A DNA stretch of 64,000 nucleotides, from the NCBI GenBank assembly GCA_015179125.1, contig WHVA01000069.1, forward strand, positions 124,001-188,000, in the 5' to 3' direction. Origin of the DNA: Gautieria morchelliformis (Eukaryota > Basidiomycota > Agaricomycetes > Gomphales > Gomphaceae). Position numbers and translations under genes: made by a program. Under the pieces are notes generated by a model, which saw only the letters and a program-made list of their open reading frames with translations, was not told the DNA's origin and made no database searches. Each line of letters begins with the position of its first letter. The first letter of the stretch is position 1. Positions 22,687 through 35,472 of the stretch are shown piece after piece.

Positions 22687-23873
22687 CTACGCTGAGGAGC
22701 ACCCCAGGAAGACCTCGAGTCGCTGGAGCACGGCGGCCTGCACGTCGTATCCCGCGTCGAGTTTCGTCTGCGCGTCGAGCACGCTGACGCTGATCTCGCA
22801 GGAGCCCGGATTTGCGAGGACGTCGCCCTCGAGGGGGAGGGTGTCCCGCCCGCAGGTGTGGGGGGAGTTGGTGAAGGGAATGGAGAAGGCGCGGGTGAGG
22901 ACGAAGGTGAAGGCGCCGGGGGCGAGACAGGGGGGTGTCGTGGGGGGGTAGTTGATGTTGAGGAGAGTGTTGGGGGGGAGGAACGGAGGGGGGGCGGGGC
23001 CTGTGAGGGCTGTGAGGATGCGGAGGGAGAGGCGGGCGTGGAGGGCGAAGACGTCGTCTGGCCGGAGGGCCGTGTAGGGGAGGTGTTCGCCTGGGGAGGG
23101 TGAGAAGGCGGGACAGGCCGAGTGGATGGTGCTTACCTGACGATGCGCTGACTGCGAGGGCAGGAACGCCAGCCTTTGCGGCAGCGGCAGCGGCACCACT
23201 GAGAATGAAATGAGATTACGGTCAACGGGTAGTGAGAAGGTACGGACATTGTACCGGAGACAAAAATAGACATGCCAATGTTGGCTGGAAGAGGAAATAT
23301 TAATGAACGCAATCGGGGGCACGTGGATGACATACTGCCGATATTTGGGCCACTGATGACGACGTGCGGGGGTGCGTGGAGAAGCTTAGGAGCGAGAGTG
23401 TCGAGGGCGTAGTTGACGGCGGTGACGGGGTACGAGTTGACGTAGTTCAGCATTGCTGTGTTTGGTGAGATTCTCTGTAGTTGGTACTAGGGCTCTGGAA
23501 TGGAAGGAGACTCAAGTACTCACGGTCGGAGTGGTTGTATCCGAGGGAAGCACCCGGGAGACAGGAGTTCCATTGACAGCGTTCTGTACGCGCCGTGGGT
23601 GGGTAATCGAGCGATCCAGACCCAGACTGGTTGTCAGCAGGTGCACAGAGTATGGACTGGAAGAGGTCGGTGAATGGCCGGCGTCGTCAGCGGAGACTCA
23701 CTCTGAAGCCAGACGCGGTGAGGAGGGCGTGCTGTGCGCGTATCTGGCGGGTGTGAGGACGGGGGGTGGCGCGGGCGCGGGGGACTCACGGACGCGGTTG
23801 CCCAGCCGTCGTCGTTGGTGAGGACGACGGCGAGGACGGCGAGGAGGACGGGGACCATGTGGGCGTTAGTCAT
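22687..23873 (-). CDS. SurE-like acid phosphatase / nucleotidase
   Basis: SurE family, a metal-dependent phosphatase acting on nucleotides and other phosphomonoesters; fungal members are often secreted. Start ATG at 23873 (MTNAHMVPVLLAVLAVVLTNDDGW): a short hydrophobic leader runs straight into the metal-binding NDD motif. Six introns with standard splice sites give, in order, IRAQHALLTASGFR, CAPADNQSGSGS (family motif SAPAxNQSG), NYVNSYPVTAVNYALDTL, VVISGPNIG (metal-ligand Asn), the SGT..GAAAAAAKAG segment and a long last exon (22687-23103) with NTLLNINYPP, TCGRDTLPLEGD and ending VFLGCSSA. Length about 300 residues, normal for the family. The first intron begins at 23789. It diverges from the bZIP gene, with 76 bases between ATGs. 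Annotation of the family is confident; substrate is not known. Confidence 0.85.
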
Positions 23874-23949
23874 GGTGCGCGTGACGCGATTGAAGCTCCG
23901 CATGACGATACAGTCGTCATAAAGCGCCAACCGAAATTCCCTCTCCGCA
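23874..23949. promoter_or_regulatory. very short head-to-head promoter between SurE and bZIP genes
   Basis: Only 76 bases separate the two ATGs, so core promoter elements and both 5' leaders must overlap, or one start lies elsewhere. It is GC-mixed with no TATA box and contains CATGACGATACAGTCGTCAT, an imperfect inverted repeat around GACGA/TCGTC (near 23902-23920). Confidence 0.45.
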
Positions 23950-25567
23950 ATGTCTCCCTCCAGCAATGACGCAAGCAACTCACCGCCGCCCGATGACGAC
24001 GAGCGGGACCGTCGTCACGGGCAGCGACCGCAGTCCCGTGACACCCGCAGCCAGCCCCGTCTGCGCCATGACCCGCAGCGGCCCCACCCGTCGTCATTCG
24101 ACCTCGAGCCGAACCCCTTCGAGCAGTCCTTCTCCCGCGATCCCGACGCGAAACCTGCTCTCAAGTCCCCCACCCCGCCCCACAAACACCCCGCGCCCCC
24201 GCCGCCGCCCACCACGACCCCCAAGCCCGTCCTCCCCTCCCTCGCCGCCCTCTCCTCCCCCTCCGATGGCTACAACTGGTCCGACCTCGCCGGCTCCCTC
24301 CGCGCCGGCCCCCTCTCCCCGGCGATGCTCCAGGGGCCCGCTGCCCAGCCCCCGCCCCCCAATCCAGTCCCCCTCCCGTACGACCCCGCCCGTCCCTTCG
24401 CCCGCACAGGTCTCACCCCGTCCACCGGCCTTACCCCCCTCGTCGGCGGCCCCGTCTCCTTCCCCCCGCCGTCCCCAAATACCGCCGCCTTCCTCGCCAT
24501 GGTCACCAACACCAGTGCCGCCCAGATATCCGCCGCCCCGGCGACTATCACCCCCAACACCCTCAACGCCATCACCGGCATGATGGGCCCCGCCCAGTCC
24601 CAGCCGTCCCAGTCTCATCCCCCCCAGTCGCAGTCCCACCCCGCCACCATTGCACCCGGTGCAACAACATCCGCCGCCGCCCCAGCCATCCCAGCCGTCG
24701 CGCCCCACCACCATCAGGGCTACCAGTATGCCCCCCAAAACGGCAACGGATATGCCCCCCTCCGGCCAATCCTGCCGCCAGCGCCGCGAATGGCCTCTTC
24801 CTCCTCTCCCAGGCCCACCAGGAACTCACAAAGCGCGAGGAGGCACAGGCCCGTGCTGCCGATGGGGGTGCAGCGGGCACTTCCCAGGGACGGCGTGGCG
24901 CAAAGAGGAAGAGCCTCGACGGGCCCCCACCCGCGAGGGGCGGCGTAAAACGCCAGCGTGCCGGTACCGGCGCGGGTACTAGGGGAAGAAGAGCAAAAGC
25001 GTCCCAAAGCGCAGAGGAAGACGACGAAAGTCTCGATGAGGATGAGATGAGGGCCGCCATCGAGGAGGACAGGGAGTCCTCGAGGGGGCAGACCAATGGC
25101 AACAAAAAGCCCGAGACCGAGGAGGAGAAAAGGCGAAATTTCCTCGAGCGGAATCGACAGGGTGAGCCCGTACTACTAACTCCCATTGCACCATTCTCTA
25201 ACACGTGACGCCAGCCGCCCTAAAATGTCGCCAACGCAAAAAGGCATGGCTTGCTCAGCTGCAGGCGCAAGTCGAGTACCTCAAGACCGAGAACGAGCGC
25301 CTCACGAACGCGCTGGTGTCCTCCCGAGACGAGATATCCCGTCTCAACGCCTTAATTGGCGGCGCTGGTGCTGGCGCAGCCGGTGCAGCAGGCGTGGGAG
25401 GTGTAGGTGTAGGTGGCGTCGCCCAGGTCCAGCCTGTCAGCGTCGCCGTCAGTCTACCCCCAGCGGGGAAGGGTATTCCGGCAGCAGCCGGTTCGGGCGG
25501 CGCAGGGCCAGCGGAGGCGCAGGGCCCCACGGTTAGTGTCGTTAACGGGAGGGGCTATGGGTATTGA
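23950..25567 (+). CDS. Atf1/Aft1-like bZIP stress transcription factor
   Basis: Nuclear bZIP factor of the fungal Atf1 type, which responds to osmotic and oxidative stress downstream of a Hog1/Sty1 MAP kinase (family knowledge). Exons: 23950-24725, 24782-25161, 25215-25567, introns of 56 and 53 bases. N-terminal Aft1-type motifs are clear: FDLEPNPFEQSF, NWSDLAGSLRAGPLSPAMLQ, then RTGLTPSTGLTPLVGGPVSF and NTAAFLAMV, with TP/SP dipeptides typical of MAP-kinase targets. After NGLFLLSQAHQELTKREEAQ and an acidic stretch comes the basic region RRNFLERNRQAALKCRQRKK, split by intron 2, followed by leucine heptads (LQAQVEYLKTENERL). The tail is Gly/Ala-rich. GC content is far higher than in neighbours. 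Total about 500 residues, in the family range. Confidence 0.9.
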
Positions 25568-27120
25568 GTGACGGCGTGAGTTGACGTACTCTACCTCCGC
25601 CCCATCTGCTGGTCCCGTGGCACGTCTACGCTCCACCCACCGGACACGTGCTGCATGCACCCTCCACTTTCTGGGCCCTTTGGCCCTGTTTATTCCTTGT
25701 CGCTACACTCTGTATACTTGCCTGCACGCTTGTTGTCTTTTTTTTTTTTTTTTTTTGTGCTTTGTGTTTCTCTCGCTCGTACGTACGTGGGTTGTCAGAC
25801 TGTTCGCGGATGGTTTTTCTTTCTTTCTATCTTTGTGCTCTCACTGTGCTGCAGGATGTTCTCGATGACGGTACACCGCCTCAGCTAGTACATACGCTCT
25901 CCCGCTCTTGTTGTATACACGTCTGTGCGGTGGCGCGTACAATCACAACTTGGCGCTTTAGAAGCCAGAATGTGCATATATGAGCGCTTGAGTCCTCAGG
26001 CCTCAGACCACTAAGTAGTCACTGATGTGCCGTTGCTGAAGTCCTGGATGTCAAGTGGGCGATCATCAAAACCTATCGCACATCCCAATCGAAATCATTC
26101 CCTGGATCGGCATGACTCATCATACTCCGGTACACTTACGTAACCCGATGAGGGAAAAAATTTCGTTGGGCCATTTGGCGGTTGAAAAGTAGCGGTGGGT
26201 GATCAGCACCATAGGGTTACTGTCAGCCAGCTACCGCGACGGGCGCGCACTCGCGACTGCGTGCCTCAGATCGGCGCAGATATACGACACGACCACCGGG
26301 GCAAGGACGTGCCGAGTCGCACGTCGACGTCGTCTGGACAACGACTCGTGAGGATGCTTCCCTCGTGAGCCCACTCCCCGCTCTCCTGCCCCATCTCCAA
26401 CCAATCATATTTGTTTTGGTGATGCTTACCTTCGCCTTGTCGTGGCACCTCCCATGGATGTCTCACCTCCCTCGCGGCACTGAGGACACTTATATCCAAC
26501 AGGACCTTCCGCCATGATCATTTGCCTTAGCTTTCTCCACTCCGGCCCAACATGGGTCTTGTCCGAACAACAATGTACTTTGATGGAAGACATGCGTATA
26601 ATTTAGGACCAAGCAAACCAACAGCACTAAAGTTTATATGCGAAGTCAGTAGATAGATCCCTGGGCCGGATCGAATAAAAGTGTTCATGCGGCGCATCCC
26701 AGTGATACATATCGATGCTCACCCATGCATTGATTGGCAACATATCTTGGAGATTGATCCAAGCTTGAATTAATCGTTTGTCCCGCATGAGATTAACTTC
26801 TGTTCCACGGCAGGTCAGGCTTCAAGCGTGCATTGTCAAGACATGTCTCAGGAATTAGTAGACATGGGAATCTCCCGAAAAACGCCAAAGGGCCAAGGGA
26901 GCATCACCCAGACGTCGAAGAGCCCCCATTGTTTACAAGCGTGTGCACGCAGAACGATAGCGAGGGAAAAGATCACAAGAAAGCTTAGCTGGCATAGGTC
27001 CAGTTGCCAGATTAATAGATGTTTCAAACTCAGGTGGCTCTCCGTGTTCCACTGGTTCCCACTATGTCCTGAATTCTGCATCTATTATATGTGATGGACA
27101 GTGACATGACATCAAAGAGT
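25568..27120. other. long intergenic region, no gene seen
   Basis: About 1.55 kb between the bZIP stop and ATP synthase d. It includes a T-run of roughly 18 bases near 25738-25756 in the likely bZIP 3' UTR. Short open frames (for example 26223-26499) lack homology I recognise and splice context. Nothing else stands out. Confidence 0.5.
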
Positions 27121-28134
27121 CTACGCCATTGCAAGGTCGCCGAACTTCTCTTTGTAGCCTGTGGATGATCGCCGTCAGTGATGGCGTTCGCGAAAATGAT
27201 TTGGAAAGAGTGAGAGGAGGTGAGAGTGGTAGCGTGGGACGGATGCAATGTATGGTGGATTGAAAGAAGGGAAGGGGGCACCCACCAGGCACGGTCCACT
27301 TGCCCTTCTTCATCATCGTCTCGACTGTCTGCATCAGGTGCGGGTGTGCCTCCCCGACTTGCTCAACCTATCCATAATCAAATGTATAGAGTCAGATAAG
27401 CGGGTCAGATATATTAGAATAAAAAAGGAGCAGAGAATGGGAAGACGAGCAAAGGGAGCTGGCGAGAATTATAAATAACACGCACGCTCAAATCGTCGAA
27501 AGACCGTGCCTGTTCGATATTATCGAGCGTAGCCTGGAGCTCCTTCAGTTCTTCGTCAATGCGTTGGGAGGTTTGTTCTGCTTTAGCAACCTGTTTTGAG
27601 ATTATTGAGCAAAAGACGATCGAAAGACATGAGGGTGACTGAGAGAGGAAGCGGGAAACAGAACAGAGTCAAAAATAAACACCACCTACCGCCTTCGTTT
27701 CAAATGCCTCGATCGCCTTGACATGCGCCTGCACATCATACGTAACAGGCTTGAAACCCTTCAACACACGCTCAGCCTCGTCCACCACTGCCTGGTTCTT
27801 CAGCACGCCGCGGTAGTGGGCGATGTCGACGGTCGTGGGCTGCGCGGCGAGCGACGTATGGATGCGCTGCGCTTCGGAATGGCGCTTGCGGAAAGCTTGG
27901 AGGGAAGATATCGTTTCTAAGTGGTGAATGTTAATTATTCGTTCAGAAAGTTGGGTTGGTGAGCTGCGGATAGAAGAGATGATGGAGACGTGTGGGGTTA
28001 CCTTTGGAAAGACCAAGGCTAGAGTAGATTCGGGCAAAATCCTGCGGTGTGCGTTAAGGAGTTCGTTAGCGGCGGATGCGTTCCGTTCCGAGTAAACCAC
28101 TCACGACGGCCTTGGCCGCTACTTTGGAGGCCAT
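27121..28134 (-). CDS. ATP7: ATP synthase subunit d, mitochondrial (ATP7)
   Basis: Peripheral-stalk subunit of the F1Fo ATP synthase in the inner mitochondrial membrane, tying F1 to Fo. Start ATG at 28134 (MASKVAAKAV). Exons include 28105-28134, 28002-28041 (DFARIYSSLGLSK) and 27690-27916 (ETISSLQAFRKRHSEAQRI, TTVDIAHYRGVLKNQAVVDE, FKPVTYDVQAHVKAIEAFE). Further exons encode VAKAEQTSQRIDEELKELQ..FDDL, VGEAHPHLMQTVETMMKKGK and a last short exon YKEKFGDLAMA with stop at 27121. Length about 175 residues, normal for fungal subunit d. No cleavable presequence is obvious, as in yeast Atp7. The 5' side faces GPC1 divergently, with 271 bases between ATGs. Confidence 0.9.
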
Positions 28135-28405
28135 GCTGGCTGCGAAGCTGAATCAGATATATGGAAACGAATAGTAATATTGAAAGATGGCATGGACAAC
28201 GGGCTCACCTCAAGAAATACGTGGTCTCAAGAAATACGTGGTATCAGTATGATTTTAGAAAGCGGCAACGCCCGACCGCAAGTGCCTTTTCCAAACACGG
28301 AGAGCGGAGTCAAGGCGCACAACGTTGTCTGCGTGCTCCTGTCTTCCACCGACCACTTACATACAAGACACAGAACACAAGGATAGTATATAATCTTCGT
28401 GCCAG

Positions 28406-30320
28406 ATGGCAGACTCTTCGCCACCTTCCCCGCTCCTTACGACGGATTCTCTGCCTTCTGCACCCGGTCAACAAATGAGTCCAAGCCACAACAGCACGGG
28501 CAACACGGCTGGGATGGGCTATTTCTCAATTCCTTTTGAAAGATTTGCAAAAGACGAGTTTTCGGGGTGGACATCAGGGTTTACATTGTTAGGTGAGTCG
28601 TGCTTCTTTGACGTGTCCCACAGACTAGTGGGCGCGGTGGGCGGTGGAGAGCGGCACGGGTGGTCAGGCGTAGTGAATTGCTGCTGATCCTCTGCCCCAG
28701 ATACAATCGAGACGTACTTCGACTCGCGGCTTGATCTCCTTGAGCGACGCCTCAAGAAACATAGCGACAAGCTCAAGACACGCGCAGGGGAGGCGCTCAA
28801 GCGCACCAAATCGCCCATGAGTGATTTTCGCTATGCGGTTGACTTGGAGAAGGAGATGCTGAAGTTCAAGGTCAAGGTACGCACGAATGAGCCTGTGGCA
28901 CGGTTCACGCAGTTAGGCTCACAAAGGCGTGCATTTAGGTGTCGACGCGTATGACGACGCTAGCTGCGACGTGGCAGTCTACGAAAGTCGTAAGGACACG
29001 CGAGAAGATATCCTTTTTCCTTGGCGTCATGGCCGTCGCCGTCTCTGCACTTATGTTCGGTCTCGCACCCTCGTACGCCTTCCCCTCCCTCAGATTCATT
29101 CGCTCACGCCCTCCCTCGCCTCAGATGGGTCCATATTGCCTATACGGTTGGCGCTCTCATTCTCATCCCAATGCGCGCCTACACATACAAAAAGAAATCT
29201 TGGCACTACTTTCTCTTTGACCTCTGCTACTACGCCAACATAATCTGCCTCGTTTGCATCTGGGTCCTCCCCGCGAGCCCTACTATGTTTGTCTCCGCGT
29301 ACTGCCTCGCCCACGGCTCACTCGCGAGCGCGGTAATCACATGGCGCAATAGCCTCGTGTTTCATGATTCGGATAAGGTCACGTCGTTATTTATTCATTT
29401 GTACCCCCCGTTTACGTTCACTGTAATTCGGTGCGTCGATAATTGTTTTCCGCCCTGTTTAATGTCTTACGTGGTCTTTCATGAAGACATTTCTACCCCA
29501 ACGCCGAAGCGCGTTTTCCCGCTCTCGCGCAATTGCCACACTTGGAACCTGTGAAGGCGCTATTCCTTAGCGGCCTTATCTGTACGTACCTACACTAGGC
29601 ATTCGCACACCTTGGATTGACCCACTTCACCACAGACATGGTGTGGCAAGCTTTATACTGGAAGTTCGTCCTAATCGACCGTCGCAAAAAGATCGAGTCC
29701 GGCCAGCGTACAACGTCCTTCTCATTCCTCCTCAACGACAAACGCGGCGCCATCGGTCGCATGTTATCCTCCGTCCCCCCTCAATACCGTGAATCATCCT
29801 TCATGGCTGGTCAGCTTGGTTGGTGCCCATATAGTAATTTACGCGAGATATTTCACGACTACTTTATTTGTAGCGTATGCGTTGATTACGGAGCTCCCTG
29901 CTGTGTTTGTGCTTTATGACAGTCCATTGTGGAGCGGTGTATTTTTACTCTGCATCTTCGCTGTGAGCGTGTGGAACGGCGGCGGGTTCTACATCGAGGT
30001 CTTTGGTCGGAAGTGCGTTCTTACCTGCCTCAGCTATGTCTACAGTTTCCTGATAACCGCATTCCAGGTTCGAACGGGAACTTGAAGCGTTGCGGAAGGA
30101 GCTGGCAGAGGCTACCACCGCGAGACCTGGCGCACCATCAACGTCCGGCCGAACTTCGCCCACGCCCAGCGATGCCGAAGCTTCGTCGAATGGCTCCCCA
30201 GTCGTCACAGGCATAGAGACCAGCTCCCAACCAGACCCCCTCTCGCTTGACTCAAATTCGAGCCAGTCTCTCCTCTTCACGACCGAATCCACAATCATGG
30301 ACACGAAAAAAGACCGATAG
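28406..30320 (+). CDS. GPC1: glycerophosphocholine acyltransferase GPC1 (DUF2838 membrane protein)
   Basis: Gpc1 acylates glycerophosphocholine to lysophosphatidylcholine in phosphatidylcholine remodelling; it is a multi-pass membrane protein (family knowledge). Start ATG 28406; exon 1 ends 28592, exon 2 is 28701-28876, exon 3 starts 28939, with further short introns. Visible in order: a cytosolic N-terminus, TIETYFDSRLDLLERRLKKH coiled segment, first membrane span ISFFLGVMAVAVSALMFGLA, spans at VHIAYTVGALILIPMRAYTY and the region FDLCYYANIICLVCIWVLP, AYCLAHGSLASAVITWRNSL, YPPFTFTVIR, then DMVWQALYWKFVLIDRRKKI, YARYFTTTLFVAYALIT and WSGVFLLCIFAVSVWNGGGF. The C-terminal tail is Ser/Thr/Pro-rich. 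This order matches DUF2838 proteins. Exon joins near 29115 and 29430-29490 are by eye. Confidence 0.85.
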
Positions 30321-30591
30321 CATCGGTTGATGCTTTTTGCGCTGGACTCGCGATATACTATGCCACGTCTAACGATAATTTATTTTATCCCACTGGATAC
30401 ATCCCCTGGCACATCGATTATTATGCCACCCTCCGGCACCACCATCACGACCGTCCACGTTCCAGAACGCATCGATTTGATACAATCATAGTCCCAGCGA
30501 AGTGCTCGCTACATGTCTTGTACTAATGAACTTCTTTTTCTTTACACGGGTTCTGGTTCCTCTGATGCCACTTTACGCTAGCTAGTTTCAA

Positions 30592-32074
30592 TTATAGATT
30601 TGTTTTTGACGACACGACGCCGTCGACAGTGAAATTCTCCCATTTTTCGCCGCTGACTACCCAGCCTGTGAATGGATGGTGAGGGGCGTGGAGGATCAAC
30701 TTTGCAGCTTGGTATGCAGTTGCGGCCTGCTTCATCTCGTGGTATGTTGTTCCGGGACTGGGATTGTTATGCTCAGACCCTCCGGGGTATGCAAGGCGCG
30801 ATGATACACGTACGGAATTTGTAGTAAGCTGAGGTGGGTAAGTGTTTGCTGATGCAACCCAAAGAGGGCGAGTTTAGAGACAAGCGGACTGTTCATAACG
30901 TGCGGAATAAGTACATGTTCCAGATTCGCAAAGATGACAAACCGTAAGTGCGGTTTGAGTCTTTGTTTATCGCCCACCCCGCGTCTGAGCCCGTGAATGA
31001 GGACCTCGTATCGCGAACTTGAGTCAGCTATCCAGCAAATAGCTGAAAAGTCTGTGTCAACACGAGAGTAATAGGGCGGTTGATCGCTTTACTATACATT
31101 CGTTGCAGGACGATGAAGGGGAGTCCCTTTCTTGCTGGGCGCGACCATGCAGGAAATCCAAACGTGTAAAGCTTATTTTAGGTGTATGAAGCGCGAATGG
31201 GCGGGGTAGAGCTGTGCGATGGTTAGAATGGGTCACATAGTACAACTCAGAGCGTTACTCGCTTTGGAGAGCCGGGCGATCTATTCTCTTCCAGAACGCT
31301 CTCTCGCAGTCCTCTCGCACGCTCTCCTCTGAATCAGGACCCACATCCCCCAAAATAAGCTCATCCACATATACGGCGTCCAGTATATGGGTTGCCAATG
31401 CGCCTTGAATACCGAGCACACACCACCGTGCAATCTTATCGCTGCATGACATTGACAGTGTCGGTGGGGAATCTGCTCTGCCTGGCTTTGTCCTAAGGAC
31501 ACCAAGGAGACTGTAGTTATCTCTTCCGCGAGCGGCTGCATTTTCTTCTGGGACAGGGAGGGGTGATGTAGACTTGAGAGCAGCCATAGCAGGATCCTGA
31601 GGGGCGGCTGCGAGCGTACGCATCGACGCGTCGCCGCCTTCTTTCGAGCAAATGAGAAGTTAAACAAAGACACTGGTTCACGAGAAGAGTGACGGTATTC
31701 TCACAGGGTAGAGTAGAGATGTACATGTGGAGTGACACGCTGGCCTTCAGCCCCCATTTTCCTGATTCTTTGGGCTCTATCCATTCGGAGGCCTGACGGG
31801 TGCACCGACATATTTCCTCCATGAGCCAGCGTATCGCACCACGGCGTGCAAGAACCTCAGCGTGGCTATCGTGCACTGCATCGCCATTCGCAGATAAATG
31901 AGACGCAGGGAGACATTTCGAGCCTGTGGCCAGTGAGATTGGCTTTATTGTGCCGGCATGGTCTACGAGTGTCAGCGAGGAGAGGATCGTGTACTGCGTA
32001 GAGCTGGCGGGTCGAAATTTGAGGGCGGAGTATAGGTTTAGCGTTGCACGAGCGACGGAGTCGGATAGCGACAT
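30592..32074 (-). CDS. TAD1: tRNA-specific adenosine deaminase 1 (TAD1/ADAT1-like)
   Basis: Deaminates adenosine 37 in tRNA-Ala to inosine. Start ATG at 32074 ([20 protein letters not shown]). The zinc-deaminase features appear in order: [16 protein letters not shown] with the HAE active site, and MYISTLPC joined across an intron to GDASM, giving the PCGDAS motif; later [24 protein letters not shown] supplies the second zinc Cys. The following exons read [59 protein letters not shown] and finally [31 protein letters not shown], with stop at 30592. All are expected for the adenosine-deaminase domain. Length is roughly 420-450 residues, normal. Several small exon boundaries remain approximate. 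Confidence 0.85.
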
Positions 32075-34236
32075 TCACGACCGGGGAGTCGGGCCCGGGA
32101 AGCTCCTCACGTACAGTCTCAAATTCTATCAATTGACCAAGCCTCGTTTACAGTACTATGGCACCGCGCTTCACTTTAAATTTTGGGTGGCCGATATCTG
32201 GGTGTAATTCCAAAAATTATCGGAAAGTAATCCGAATAGTACCCCAATTATGCGCTCGCGAGATTTGACCTTCTGTCCAAATAAAAACGGCATGTAACCC
32301 AAATTCCATCCAAGATTTCACCTAGATTCTCTCCACACAAGAAATTATCACCAGTGCTATTACCCGGCTAGGCAGCCAGCTGCAGCCTCAATAATTGTAA
32401 GAAAAATTGATAGAAAGAGGTATATAACAAGAAATGGCCCAGTAATCCTTTCCCTATGATATATAGCTGAGGCTACACTGGCATCATTTCTCGACTCACG
32501 GCCCCTCAAGCGCCACCTTTCATGCAGCGATCAAACGTCGCACTGATATTTAGAGTACTAGATGTCATGTCCAAATTAGTAATGCGAATACCTGTTTGGT
32601 AGCACTCACAGTTACGCATTGCTTTCACAATGCCCTCATCTTCACGTCGAGCAAGAGTGCCACGACGAGCACAGACAAGAACTCGTGTCAGATCAGGATA
32701 CAGACGGTAGACAAAGGACTCCACCTCCAAAGAAAGCTAATCCTAGCCTACATCCATCTGCGGGCTTGCACTATGAGTAATAGAATTTCATACGCGCGGC
32801 TTTCTATGGCCTCATGGGTGTTGAGGAGCGATCGGAAAAGCTTAAGGATCCGATATTGCGTGGCTACTGGGTGCCAGATACGTCTTCTAAAACCCCAACC
32901 AACGATCAATATTTACGACCTAATTTCAATCTCACCTTCGAGAAGCAAAGAGGTGGCATAAAGACGTTGCTAAACAAATAAAAGACAAAGGACTAAGTTT
33001 TTCTCGTGCTTGTCTAAAAAACGCTGAGGTTAACGCACTTACCATCGACATGATCATCGACGATTGGGCAGAGCACGGAGTGTGCAGAAGGGGGAGGAGG
33101 AGCGCCATGCACACGGTGTAGGTATATGTGTGCGTCTGTGTGGGGATATGCGTCAGATAGGAGGGGCAGCGCAGCGCACCCGCTTGTCTTGGAATGGGTT
33201 CAGGCCATCGACGGTCCGCCACACCCCGGTGAAGAACGCAGCGGCGAGGATGATGAGCGTGGGCGTGCGCCAGGCAGGGCGCTGGGCAGGGCGGGAGGTA
33301 GCGAGGCGAGGATGAAGGTGCGGAGGTATTGCAGGATCGTCTGCATGAGCGCAAACACGGTAAAGTGGAAGCTGCACGCACGGCGTACAGTGCACGACTG
33401 GGACGATCTCAGATGAGTAGAGTAGGCAGGTGAGAGCGACGCACTTGAGATATGACCCGTGCTTCGAGGCACGCATGTATGCCTGTCAAAAAATGGGGTG
33501 TTCAGAGAAAAACAGTGGTACTATAGCTAGAGCTGGGTTAGGGACATCTTGTTTGTCACCTGGTTCACAAAAAGGGAATAGCTGAGTGCATGGTAAAAAT
33601 GAGTTGAGGTGCTCGGAGAATTAGGCCAAGAGAACAGAGCAGAAAGCGGTTCAAAGCCATCAAGTGTGAACTGACTAACAGGTGGATTTTTGCTGGTCCG
33701 AGAGTGAGTCAGATAAGCTATAGTTCAGAGCAGTGGGAGCGATGAGGATGTTGAAGACGTGACGCGTGCAGCGTGCCTCACGTGACTGTGGCAGAACTCC
33801 GCTGCACCTTGTGCTGCCGCGACGAGCCTAAGTCAAAACCTGACACAGGTGCACTATAGAAATATTGCTTATAGCTACGTAGCCCGAGCTTGAGCTCAGC
33901 TCACCACTTTTCACACGCGATATTTCAAATTTCATCCAAGGATAAACCCGGTGACACCCCGATGTGACTTCTGGATGAAAGTTGGATATTATTTGAAAAT
34001 TGATACAAAAGTGGCCAGGCGATTTTTTGGCCTAAAACGCGGTGTGGACTGGTATATTCAAAAATCTTTCAAAATATGATGTCGCCACTACCGTTTATAA
34101 TAGACGTTCTCCGTGACGTTTGCCGAGTCGTGCAGTGGCACAGACAACGCTAAGGGTATGTCTACCTGGCCTGTGCGCAGTATGCATATTACCGTACGAC
34201 GCCAACGGTTGTACTCTGACAGTTACAGTAACTTGC
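32075..34236. other. gene-poor region with possible decayed minus-strand gene
   Basis: Between TAD1 and the tandem duplication. On the minus strand at about 33400-33490 a 36-base exon-like piece (AYMRASKHGSYLK) has clean AG and GTGCGT borders, followed by FHFTVFALMQTILQYLRTFI-type hydrophobic text (33200-33410) and, further down, YPDLTRVLVCARRGTLARRED (about 32610-32730). I could not assemble a consistent model, so a decayed or fast-evolving membrane protein is possible. 33491-34236 and 32075-32500 show nothing. Confidence 0.25.
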
Positions 34237-35472
34237 ACAGAGAATACCGGTACCTACAAGGGTAGCAGGTTTCCAAACAAAAAAAAACTCATATCTTCAT
34301 ATTAATTGTCCCTATGAATTTCTTGGACGTGGCAGCCGCATATCCTACGGTGGTCCCCACGTCGGACATTCTCCTCAGGTGCAGATCCCGCTGACAGTGG
34401 GCTCATCCTCATGTACCTCAGGCCTCATCCGCCGCGCGCGTTGCCTGTGGTTCTTCTGTGTCCCCCGAGTGATCCCAGAGCTCACACTGACCTCGACACC
34501 GACACACGTACTGTATTCAAGTTCCCACCTGTGCCATTAATTATGGCTTTTGTGCGGCATTGCTCCATGAGATCTGACTTGTTCGACCAAAGAATGATGA
34601 CTGACCCCGGGCCTACCAAAGCACTGATACGAAGGTCAACGAGTTCGAATGCCACTCACTGCTCTACTAGTGGCCAATGATTTGTGAGCATTAGTCAAAA
34701 TTCATTGCGCTGCAGGAAGTGCATGGTCAACAATAACTCATACAGTGCTCAAGTCTAGCCCGGAGGCAAGGCAGCCCTGGCTTGGCCGTCAAAGGGGCTG
34801 TTCCACCCTCCTCAGTTGTTTTATTACCTGTGTCTGGCACCAAAGCGGACGTGTCCACATTTATTGTCCACTGCGTCTTGACCCACAGTTGAAAATCAGG
34901 GATGTGGACAGAAATCACAGAACAATGGAGCAAGAAGGCTAAAAATATCTGCGGCGTCATGAAACTTCCGCGTCAAGAAACCTACGCCAAGCTCCTCCTC
35001 GATCACGCCTGTGGCACAACTTGCCACCAGCGGAAACGACAGAAGCAAAGGTTTCTATCCTGATTCCGGATGAGGACGGCTAAGCCACCGCCTGTGGTGT
35101 GTCTCCCCCGACACCGGGGGACCCGACGAAACACGAAAACACCCGCAACATGAAGTGACATTGTTCATATCAGCACATTCGGGTTATGTCACACGGACGC
35201 GTGACGTCACAGCACCCCTGCCTGCGACAATGTATCTGGACGTCAGGCATCACACGCTAACAGGAGGCAGTGCTCGGTCATAGCCTTTACTAGCGTCCTG
35301 AGACAAGCTTCCAGCGCCCGGGGCCGAGACAAAGTGCGGACGAAAAGTGGACAATGGAAACGACATGCTTGTAACAGATTCTGGTTCTATTGTGCCACAA
35401 TGGAATTAGAATCTGTTATAAGCATGTCGTTTCCAGCTGAACTTGCGCACCCGTCCTCTACCTTCCACAAAC

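Noticed and set aside
24094-24738. 214-codon minus-strand glycine-rich frame
   Set aside because: Antisense shadow of the proline/serine-rich part of the bZIP gene.
25738-25756. Run of about 18 T as a transposon tail or terminator
   Set aside because: No target duplications or LINE/SINE-like sequence beside it; it fits a 3' UTR homopolymer.
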